NCBI GenBank assembly: GCA_951217055.1
Contig: OX578280.1
Coordinates: 46,441,882 to 46,505,881 of the forward strand
DNA length: 64,000 nt
DNA from: Gerris lacustris
Taxonomy: Eukaryota; Arthropoda; Insecta; Hemiptera; Gerridae
Direction of reading: 5' to 3'
The notes beneath the pieces are model-generated. The model did not search any database and was not told where the DNA came from. It saw only the letters and a list, made by a program, of their open reading frames with translations. Below are positions 37,110 to 47,300 of the stretch, piece after piece; position 1 is the first letter of the stretch, and every line of letters begins with the position of its first letter. A program made the translations under genes and the position numbers.

Positions 37110-37560
37110 TGACACATTGAAATAGTACATTACGCGTCTAGTGCGGAAAGTAGCATTTTTGCATACGAGTGTGGAGTTTGCACCCAAGTGATAGCGAGGC
37201 TAGTAAAACCACATGAGCAAAGCAAAATGTAGTTTTCGCACGAGTTGCATACCGTACTTTATCTACGATTGTTGGATTTTAATAATAAATACAAAAAATC
37301 ATTAAATATACACTAAAAACAGTTACTTTAATCAAACAAACAGCAAATTAGTTTTGTTAAATGTAAACAAACACGCAAATCGTGCTATAAGGTTAAGAAT
37401 TCTTCACCTTATCGCACGATTGTGAAACGCGCATGCGCAATTAATATAACTACGAAAAGAATCACTTTCTATGCATCTAAACAGAGATAAAATGTTTATA
37501 TTTCGTATCAATCGTAGATAAAAGTAAATTAACACTCTCCAAATGGCTTAGAACCAATAG
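37110..37560. repeat. Element with nested inverted repeats and CpG-rich ends
   Basis: TACTTTATCTACGATT (37255-37270) is matched by AATCGTAGATAAAAGTA (37510-37526). Inside lies a 16-bp hairpin at 37378-37421 (AATCGTGCTATAAGGT with ACCTTATCGCACGATT). The flank at 37130-37255 is unusually CpG-rich. It is probably a MITE of unknown family. Confidence 0.55.
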
Positions 37561-37699
37561 AAATAAAATCTATTCTTGATCCTAATCATAAACATTTTGA
37601 AGATAGGAAAATTCTGTTTTCTTAAATTTAAGCAATAGACTATTGTTATTCAAAAACTATTACCTTTGACATTCCACGATTTTTCTACAATAGTTTAAG

Positions 37700-37870
37700 G
37701 CACATTGAAAAGTGCTCGAGTGGAATCCACAAGGTTTGAGAAGAAGAAGCAAGTCAGACACACGTGGAGGAAAAGTGTGGAAGCAGAAGGGATTAACAAA
37801 GGATGTAAATCCTGCTCAAATGGCAGCAATGTCTACCATCTGACGATAGAGTAGTTCATGCTCTAAATTC
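37700..37870 (+). pseudogene. LINE 3'-end protein fragment
   Basis: The + strand gives RFEKKKQVRHTWRKSVEAEG then INKG before frame decay. The K/R-rich start followed by HTWR.SVE.EG is the usual C-terminal RT-adjacent segment (GRP..TWRR.VE.E) of several LINE clades. Stops follow and nothing else of the protein is left. Confidence 0.45.
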
Positions 37871-37934
37871 AACAAAATAAATGAGGCAATAAGTGCGTAT
37901 ACAAATGTATTATAATTAATATAGAAGGAGAAAA

Positions 37935-38015
37935 GAATATACACCACCACAGTGAATTGAACCACAGATGTTGTGTTCAGACACAAATGCTCAAACTTCT
38001 GAGCTATGCAGAATA
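37935..38015 (-). repeat. tRNA-derived SINE head
   Basis: On the minus strand TAGCTCAGAAGTTTGAGC (38006-37989) is a good tRNA A box and D-arm, and GGTTCAATTCACTG (37963-37950) is a B box at nearly tRNA-like spacing. Anticodon and acceptor stems do not fold well, so it is a SINE rather than a tRNA gene. Confidence 0.7.
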
Positions 38016-40529
38016 ACAATGATTTTAACCTTTCTTAAAATAGACAAATAAATCCCAAGAATTATAAAAATGCATTAATCTCTACCGTAATCGTTTTCAA
38101 ATTTAAATTCTAATTAAGGGAAGCTAAAAGGTTTAGGGAAACATCTAAAAAATGTAATAATTTATAAAATATTAGTTATTAAAAGCAACATTACTTTTAA
38201 TGACAATTTCTTACCTCTTTTTTTCAAATCAATTTTACACATCAAACAAAACACCCATTCTATCAATGAATTAAATAACTACACTTAAATAGTTACAGGG
38301 ATTTTTTTTAATATTAATTCATATTATTTAATAAACATTTATCAATTATGCTTATTATTTAAAAATGATTAATTTTAGCACACATAATTATAAAATATTT
38401 GAATTTTTAAATTTATTAATTTTGTATTAGAATGTTTTATAAAAGCTAGTCATAATTGAAAATTGTGGAGGATTCAATTAAAAAGAATGTGGACAAAAAA
38501 AAGGGGGAAAAAAGAAAGATAAAAAAATATTAAGTTTATAAGGTCACAATTTTGGTTGTAAAAGTACATATTTTTATAGCATTTAAAAAACTACACTGAA
38601 TAAGGATTAAATTATATTTATTAGTTTAAAGTCTAAAAATTACATAAAGAAAGTAATCAAAGATTTGACTCAACAATTGTTTTGCAATTTTTTTTAGAGT
38701 AATTAAATATTTAATCAAAATATCTTTTAGAATAATTTATAAATAAACATTATTTTTGTACTTTTTCGCCATGACACCAAAATTTGAAATCTATTATCTT
38801 GCTGATATTCTGCCACTTAAATTATTATTTAAGATATTCCAAGAGCATTTATTAATTTTTCTCAGAGTTTTATCGCTATAAATAATTTCACTTTTTTTTA
38901 TAGATTTTACTCAAATATTAATAATTAATAAGATTGTTAATGTACCACCCATAATTTAATTTTTCTATGATACTTTGGAATGAAACCCAGGTAAGTTAGT
39001 TTTTAAAATATTATGTATGGCTGCAGAAGGAGATAAAAAAGTTCCAAACCTATTGACCACAATTAATTATTTTTTTAAAAAACTTTAATTCAAGGAAAAA
39101 TTAAATTTAGCTTTTGAACTAAAAAAATTAAATCATTTGTTATTGTGCCGACATAATTATTTGTTTTTTCCCCCATCGTTTTTTCCATGAAAATCATAAT
39201 TTATTTATTAAAATTATATAGAGGGAGAAAAATTATTATACTCGGGTCATAAAATTTGATCTAAGTGGAAGATATTTGTTTTTTATTGTTACAGTAAGTT
39301 GAATTTAATTAAACATATTTATGGAAGGCTTAAGAAAGTTTCTTATAATTTCAGGCCTACAATTAAATACATAAAAATAGTTCACAACCCAAAATCCTAA
39401 ATTGTATATGAACAAATGTGGAAGAACAAAAGCGAGAATATACCAAGGATACATCCAGGTCCAATAATTTCATCATAAGTCCTCGGTAGAGACAATTGTG
39501 ACATAAAGTCTACTACTCCAATCATCATTTTGATGTTCTTAATCCCCTGAAATTATGAAGCTTTAAGTAATGAGAGACAAAATACTATTTTAAAATTATT
39601 AGTATTAATAATAAATAAAACTCTAGAAGGAAACTTGATCAGTTAAAAATTTAGCTCATCATCCAACTAAAGAATATGAAACATTTCTGTACTAAAGTTT
39701 AGTTATTTCATTATCAAGAAACAGCAAATTTAGTATAGCTATTAATCAGAAAGTAATAATTTCAGCAAATTAGATTATATTAATTAAAATTTGGTTGTAG
39801 AGATTTTTCTTTTTTTTTTAATGCTTCTTTTAAATTGTGGTCGAACTTTAGTGCTACTGTCATTTCATTTTAAAATGTTTGAGTGCATTCAGAATTGCTA
39901 ACCATGTCGACCAAGAAGTAACCCATGCGATTAGATAGACCAACTTATAGACCCGGATCGAAAACCTTCAGGTTGTTTTACCTGGTTGATTTGCGTCCTT
40001 TAACCAGGACCTGTTTTGGAACAAGAATAATTCAAGCTGCCACGACACTAACCACAACAAACCATGGCTTGATCAATCAGTCAGTCTTTCCAAATGCACC
40101 CTTTGTAAAATACATACTTTAGTTGATTATAAACAATAAAAAAAATTGTTACTACTCTTGCTTTTAACTGAAAATGTACAATAAAAATAAAAATAATAAA
40201 TAAAAAAGGGGAATAAAAAAAAAACATAAAAATTAAAAATATAATTTAAAAAAAAAAATATATATATATGTATAATAATTATAATTTTTTCCAGGAAATG
40301 ACAAAAAAAAACAAAAAAAAAAAACAATTTTTACGAAATAATAATATAAATAAACTATAAAAAAAGTAAAAATAATAAAATTTAAACAAAAATCTAAAAT
40401 ATCAAAAGACTTAATTAATTAATATTCTGTATTCAATCTATATAAAATTAAACAGATATCCTTTAGGGAAATAATATAAATTTTGTTTTGATAATATTTT
40501 TAATTCACTAGAAAAATACTATCAAGGCA

Positions 40530-40532
<3 letters not shown>
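38016..40532. other. Very AT-rich intergenic DNA
   Basis: No gene is supported. Poly-A and (A)n(T)n low complexity occurs from 40137 to 40400. Confidence 0.6.

Positions 40533-40566
<34 letters not shown>
40533..40566. repeat. (AT)n microsatellite
   Basis: Seventeen AT units without interruption. Confidence 0.95.
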
Positions 40567-40569
<3 letters not shown>

Positions 40570-40647
40570 GTTAAATTTAAGAGATTGCAACTTATAAAAA
40601 ATACATCAAAACTATTGACAAATTTACATCTTTATTTATTTTAAAAA

Positions 40648-40760
40648 GTAGAATTACAATAAATTTTATTGTTTGCAAAGTGCAGAACTATAATTTTACT
40701 GTTTGCAATTTGCAGAATTACATCTGTACTATTTGCAAATTGCAGAATTGCACATATGCA
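40648..40760. repeat. 30-bp tandem repeat
   Basis: Units with .TTTGCAA.TTGCAGAATTA start at 40671, 40701 and 40731, exactly 30 bp apart, with a partial unit before them. TTTGCAA and TTGCAGAA blocks recur in inverted form up to about 40900. Confidence 0.85.
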
Positions 40761-41519
40761 GTGTTTACAAATTGGATTTGTAAGCTAAATGTAATTCCTA
40801 ATTGACAAATAAACTTTGCAATATGGCACTTACAAATTACATTCGCACAACTGTAATTTCTAACTTCCAAATTACCGTTAAAACAATTAGTGTTTTGCAA
40901 CATTACTAATAATTATAATAATAAAATACAATTTCTCCCTCTACACAATAAAAGTTAAAAATTAAAAGTATCACTTTATTTTGTGTTTATGTTTTTAGAC
41001 AGATTTAATTTTTCTTTTTTTAAAAAAAGTACAATTCTAATGAAACACTAACTAATTATTTCAAGTGAAGAAATTACAAATTTACAATTCAAATCACAAA
41101 ATGGCAATAAAAATAATAACAATAAAAAAAAAGTACACATTTAGTTTAATATAATTATGTAAAGTAGAACAATTTTATAAGTTTGTTTCACCAGTTTCAA
41201 TAACTTTTTTTTTATAAAAAAAAATAATAAAAAATACTGTCACAACTAGCCATTGAAACCAGAATTTTATCTTCAACTTAAAATATTAAATTCTTTATGT
41301 CTCACTACCTCAAGATTGAACAAAGTTTCATATATTTTCCCTCTAAACAGGGAAACACCATGTTTTCAAAAGACCTGATGAAAATGTAGAATTAATTTAA
41401 AGTAAATTTATTGGTGTTTTAGGCATGAATATGCCCTGAAGAGTCAAATGAAAGAAGTTGTCTTAATTTATGAAAAAGCCTGTAATGAACTAAATTTATG
41501 TTTGGTTTTGTTCGCACCT

Positions 41520-41640
41520 GATACGATCATTGATTACCAGTGTGAAACAAGTGACCATCCTGGGATTCGAACTAAAGTCAGGTATATTGATAAGGCTAAC
41601 CTATCGGCCGTTCCCCTTCTTAGGATCATAAAAAATACTC
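41520..41640 (-). repeat. tRNA-derived SINE head
   Basis: Minus strand: an A-box-like CGATAGGTTAGCC near 41600 and the B box GTTCGAATCCC at 41572-41562, about 30 bp apart. The surrounding 90-residue + frame is chance. Confidence 0.6.
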
Positions 41641-43182
41641 AGAGGAAAAACACAAGTAGCTACCCGTTTACTTCACAATATTGGGTGAACTTAGAGATTA
41701 TAAGTAACCTAGGGTTTTAACTCAGGGACAACTTAGGTTAAAATTAAAATGCAAACTAGGGATCATAATAAATCTGGTTTATTTTCCGATAAACACTGCA
41801 TTTCAATGAATATAAAAATCCAACAAATCTATCAAAATTACCTCTGAACTTTACACACTTCAAGACTACAGTCTTCACCGGTTTAAAATTATATTATCAA
41901 TATAATGTTTATACCTACAGATTGATCTAATTTGTCGAATAAAGAAACTGGTGAAAACAAACGACCATTCTACTTACAATCAAAGGAGGATTTAATTCAG
42001 TTCTTGAGCCAATTAAGAGGTGGCAGCACTTGTTTATTAAATATATATTTTTTTTTCTATAAATCTGATGAATTCTAATGATATTAATAATTAATTGCTT
42101 TGCTTATAGATAAAAACTATTATCTTTAATAATATATAAATATAGCACATTATTGATAAATAACTCTGATATAAAATATCATTTGATTTTCTTTATTTTT
42201 TAATCTTAAATCTTTTTTTTTTTTAATTGCAAATTAATTATTATTTTTCTACCAACACCACTCGATTTAAAAATAATATTAAATTGGGAAGGGGGAGGGG
42301 GACAAAAACAATTGCTGCCTCAAAACGACTCATTATTTTACATATACTTTAAAACAAGTAATACATAAAATTCAATACACTAAAAAAATAACGATAACAT
42401 TTTTTAAAAAACATACATAATAATAAAAAATAATTACACTAAATTATATAGATATTTTTGATAAGTATACATAATAATTAGCATATTTAAATAAAAATAA
42501 GTTAAAATACAAAAAAAAGATTCAAAATCTCTTGAGAATTAAAGGATATTTAGCGCTGGTTTTAAAAAAATAAAACAAAAAATTGACTTGTCTTTCTTTT
42601 TTTATTTATTTAAAAAAATGTATATATATTTATCAATAAAATATGGAAAAAAAAAAATAAATAAAAATAATATAGAGTAAATAAAAGCGCTTGCTAATAT
42701 CCCTTTGTATATGTTTGTTTTTCTTTGGCGAAAATATGATAAATATTGCTTGTTACCAAGCAATCATTTAGTTGTTTTCAATCCAAGGAATTTCTTTCTT
42801 TTTTTTTTATCAAATTTATTATTTTTTTCAAGAGTCAGTCGATAAAAGAACAATAAAGGAAAAGTTCAAATGAAAAAAATAATAAATTTGTGTTTTGCTT
42901 TTTTTATAATTTTATTTTGTTAATCCACACACCTCTAGTCCTGAAAAAGAAAAAAAGAAAAAGAAAATTTAGAATAAAATAATACGGCACATAGAGTGAA
43001 TATATTGTTGGAAATTTAATAACTAGGAGGTTCTATTATTACAAATTGTAAATGGGAAATAACTATAACTATAATAACAATAAGTTTTTAATTAAATAAT
43101 AAACTTTCTTACGTAACCAATGCACTAGGCATTCAGGCACATGAATTTATAAAAATTGATCTGAAACTCGAACAATACTTTT
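41641..43182. other. Very AT-rich intergenic DNA
   Basis: No gene is seen; a short G-rich patch (GGAAGGGGGAGGGGG) is at about 42287-42301. Confidence 0.6.
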
Positions 43183-43243
43183 TTAAAGGAAAATAAAAAT
43201 TGTACCTCCACGTAAAATAAACTTCTTTACTAGTCAAAGCAGC

Positions 43244-43270
43244 TTTCAGTATTCATAAGGCTATCATCAG
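43244..43270 (-). ncRNA. Hammerhead-like motif, left arm of foldback
   Basis: Minus strand: an exact CTGATGA (43270-43264), a short imperfect hairpin and GAAA (43247-43244). Stem II is weaker here than in the other arm. Confidence 0.35.
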
Positions 43271-43486
43271 AGCGCATTTATAGAAGAAATAGAGTTACAT
43301 TATAATAGGGAAAAAAGAAAAGAACTGTGAGCCTACTTCATGTCGGAGATCGAAGTAAGACTCAGTCTTACGTCTCTCTCTCTCTTGAGTCTTACGTCAA
43401 TCTCCCACATGAAGTAGGCTCACCACTCACCGTTCTTTTCTTTTTCCCCTATTATAATGTAACTCAATTTCTTCTACATATCGGCA

Positions 43487-43513
43487 CTAATGATAGCCTT
43501 ATTAAAGCTGAAA
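43487..43513 (+). ncRNA. Hammerhead-like motif, right arm of foldback
   Basis: Plus strand: CTAATGA (43487-43493, G to A change in the core), a 6-bp stem with one mismatch (43495-43500 with 43504-43509) and GAAA (43510-43513). The two arms together suggest an ancestor with an exact core and a better stem. Confidence 0.35.
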
Positions 43514-43574
43514 GCTGCTTTGGCTAGTAAAGAAGTTTATTTTACGTGGAGAGACAATTTTTATTTTCCTTTAA

Positions 43575-44244
43575 GATGACCTCCATAGACGCTTCCATAT
43601 CCAAAATACTTTTTTATGTACATAGTGATAATGAATTTAAATTAAATAAAATCTATTTTAATTAACTTATTATTAAACATATTTAAAAAGTTTTAAACAG
43701 GTGATGGTAAATATACAGCGGTTGATTTTCAGCTAAAAAATTGTTTGTCATCAATATTTTGAAAACTAGATTTTTTTCCAGGAAAATTACTTGTATGGTT
43801 AAATTTGAATTTAATTACATTTTAGAATTGATTAATCAAATCGTCAGAACTTTTTTAAAAATGTATTTTTTCACATTTATTTTATTATAGTTTTTTCAAA
43901 ATTCATTTTTTGATTTCACCTTAGGGGTATAATTATTTTTAACAACATCTAGTTAGTTTAGGCTACACAAGTCTGCACAGACTACAGACAGACTTTATAA
44001 AATCCATGGTTTTGGACTCAAGAGACCTTAAAAGGTGTGAATTTACTAAACGTGTAAATATACTAAGTATAGGAGAAAGGTAATACACCACAGGGAAAGC
44101 TGATTCAAAACTTATAGTAAAATAATTATAGTTATTATTATTGTTAATATAATATGAGAGAGTAAAAAAAGCAAATTTAATTCTATTGTCTATTATAAAA
44201 AAAAAATGTAAACTGATTATAAATAAATTGTGTGGAAAAATTAC
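43575..44244. other. Region downstream of the prominin stop (probable 3' UTR and flank)
   Basis: AT-rich, without coding signs. On the minus strand ATTAAA occurs about 70 bp after the stop, a possible weak poly(A) signal. No strong AATAAA lies close to the stop. Confidence 0.4.
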
Positions 44245-44338
44245 CTATTGCTGAGTCGGAGGGAAGTAGTAAGGAGGTGGTCTCTCATATTCTGGGCCCT
44301 GATATCTGGGAGGATTACCACCAACTTCCCACTGGCTT
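44245..44338 (-). CDS. Prominin last coding exon (tandem PPxY tail)
   Basis: Acceptor gttacAG|AAGCC. It encodes SQWEVGGNPPRYQGPEYERP and then PPYYFPPTQQ before a TAG stop at 44247-44245. It contains two PPxY motifs (PPRY at 615-618 and PPPY at 626-629), which are WW-domain ligands. The stop codon is directly followed by a donor-like GTAATT, so a spliced 3' UTR or an alternative end is possible. Confidence 0.8.
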
Positions 44339-47300
44339 CTGTAACAGAAATATCTTTATATTAGGCCATTTGTACAAGTAAAATATAATATATCAAGGGA
44401 TTTCTAACTTCTTTTAAATGGACCAGATTGTTTCACATAATATCTTGTTAAAGAGGTTAGTCAATAAACTAATTAAGTGTACACTTAAGGCTTTGTTTAT
44501 AGAATACATTTTTTACATATAGTCTGATTTTATTTAATACCCCAAGAGGAGATTGAGTTTAATTCAGGTGTACCAAAGTTCGTTTAATAAAAAAAAAGAA
44601 AAAGAAAGAAAGAAACCCATATGATATAATTCTTCTATCTCAAACTCAGTTTGTACATGGATTTTACAATTATAATTATAACATTTAAGAAGACATAAAA
44701 CTAGCATACCAAGGAATTATTTAATTATTATTATTGGATTATTTCGACATCAAATGTTCGTGAACATTTAAAAAGCACGTTTTAGAGCTTTTTGCTACTT
44801 TAACCACAAAAACCTTTTCAAAATTTTAATAACTCAAAAATGTCCAGAAGTGGATGAGGAAAGTTAGAAGTGATGAGTGATACTAAATTTACTCCTATGC
44901 CTGCTAAAGCAAGTAGACAAATTTAAAATTATAGTAGTTTGCCTTCAGAACTGAATGGGGGCCCCTTGATAATGTTAGTTATAGAAGTATAATATTCTAA
45001 GGGGCTGTGGGCCCATAGTTACGCCACTGGCTTGTACTATGCTTTGAAGAAAGAAATAAATTTCTCAAAAAACCTCAGTAAATCCAAAAATTTTAATTTT
45101 ACATTTGACTGATATTTGTTAAACTCAATTTCTATTTAATTCACAGTCAATATCCACATAATCACCACCAATTAATGTAAAACCAACTAGAATTTAAAGT
45201 GCAGCCAGTCATTTAAATTGTATATTATTAGTGATGTGACAAAAAACATTTGCATTTTGCTCTTACATCAGCAATATTTGTTTGTCAATAAGGCTAACAA
45301 GAAACTTTTATCAGGCAAAAACTTACACGTTTTTAATCTTCCTTGAAAAGAGCTTTAAAATTATATTTAATATATAAAATAATATTTATTAAAAAATGCA
45401 ATAGTTACATATTCTTTCTCGACCCATCAAGACCTTTAACTATGTATAACGAGTCAAACCTTTTCTTTTAGACATCTGCCCTTTTGAAAATATTAAGTGT
45501 GTTATTTTCAAAAACTATGCAGTTGTCACAAAATTCAGAGATGCATCTGGGTGCCAAATTTTGTTCAAATCGGTAAAATTTTATGCTAGTTATCGTTGGA
45601 TAAACACACAAACTTTTAAAATTCAAAGTCTCTGAAATGAAGAACATACTACGCTTGTTCAATTATCACTTAAAATCAAGTGAATGCAGAAGTTAGAGTT
45701 GTGACCTAAGGGCCTGGAGCTTCGATATACTACTTAAGATATTCAATTCCATTGCCTTGATGAAGTCACAAATCAAGATTTATGAATGGATGAACTTTGT
45801 CTTTTTTGTACTCCGCTTTTAGTCTATTTTACTACTAAAGTCCTGCTTTCTGTTGCCTTTCCACCTTTTCCAACAAATTTAAAGAGTTGAATCAAGGGAT
45901 GATCTTAAGCGGGTCGGATGAAATAAGCAACACTCTACCTTCGGACTTAACAATGGTAGAGAATAACTAGATAAGTAATTGTGACAAACAAAAACCATGG
46001 TATTTTATTATGGATAACTTATTACTTTGCATTGTTTAAGTTTATTTGTTAACTTCTTTTGAGACGAAGAGAGCCAGATAAAAGTCTCGTGAACCTTATG
46101 GTTGGAGACCCCTGAGTTAAATATTGTAAAGAATGGTACAGTGATAATACATACGGTTCAGCAGGGGGTGGGGCAGCAGATCGCTCGGTGCGACTCAGAT
46201 GAGCACTGTAACTCACACTGTTATCGTATCTACTATCTCTATTACTAGTAGGCGTCTTCTTCTTCTTCTTTCTCTTCTTATCAATACTGCAATCATAATA
46301 AATAAAATTTTCACACATAGAATATGACAAGACAAAATATAAATTTGGAATGATTTTAACTGATAGCACAATATTTAGGAGGTTCAATGGTTGGGAGGGA
46401 AAATAAGGCTCTAAACTACATGACGCAATGGAACATTAAGAGACACACTTTTCACCCTTTATTTTGAGTTTATTAAGTTCTTTTATAAAAAAGTAAAAAA
46501 TATAAAAAAGTAAAAAAAAAGAAGGGGGTCCATTAAACGATTCCAGGTTAGACAACCAAACTCTTCTCACAAGTGTCAAGTGTTTGTTAGTTAACCAAGT
46601 CAAACTTCTCTGAGATCATCAATTTTTATTGATCCACCATGAGACTGTCAGAGAGAACTAACTGTTTAAAATTGTTTCTTTTGCTGGTGGATTATGTGCA
46701 CACCATAACCCATAATTACCAACTTCAAATAGTAAATATTACAGGTTCTCTTACTTGCTTCACAAGACCATAAAATTATGATTAATGATGTTTTTTTGTT
46801 TTTTTTTTGACATTTTCATGTTAAGGCTATGGAACATAAGTCAAAAACGTTGTTACTTTTAGCTTAAAAACTCAGAAAAGTAAAACAGGGAGTTAGAAAT
46901 GTATAGGAGGTCTGTAATCCAGTCTCCAGGTATAGTGCCTTCCCCTACCGCGCTTCGTAGGGCCGAAGAAAGTCAAAAAGATTTATACATGTGACAGGGA
47001 GTTAAAGAGAAAGTACAGGAGGTGGCCATCAACTCTCAGCCCTCTCGGCCTACCTAGTATGAAGGCATATTAACAATTCGTAGAAGGCAGACCGGCGCCT
47101 TTGAATTCAGTCGTTTGTAATCAAGCCGCGGCAGTGCCGGTGTGGAGATAAGAATAAAAATTATCTTCCATCTACTTTTATCAATTACTTGAATAAATTA
47201 CCAATTATATTTCATTTTATGTCGGTAGTTTACGCAGAGCGAAAACATGAAAATGTCTCACTGTCTTGCGGACTCGTATGCAAGAAGTTTGGTCTTTCTT

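Larger units (their letters stand above)
43183..43574. mobile_element. 392-bp foldback element with Penelope-like arms
   Basis: Two arms of about 180 bp, reverse complements with some mismatches, meet near a (CT)n segment at about 43373-43385. The outer end is TTAAAGGAAAATAAAAATTG and inner blocks include CCACGTAAAATAAACTTCTT and GTGAGCCTACTTCATGT. Each arm carries a hammerhead-like motif next to the outer end. Confidence 0.9.

Noticed and set aside
37935..38015. Functional tRNA gene
   Set aside because: A and B boxes are present but acceptor and anticodon arms do not pair, so it is a SINE head.
46287..46387. N-terminal extension of the tail exon's open frame beyond 46286
   Set aside because: The extension precedes a good acceptor (ttgcAG at 46288-46287) and would not join in frame with the upstream exon.
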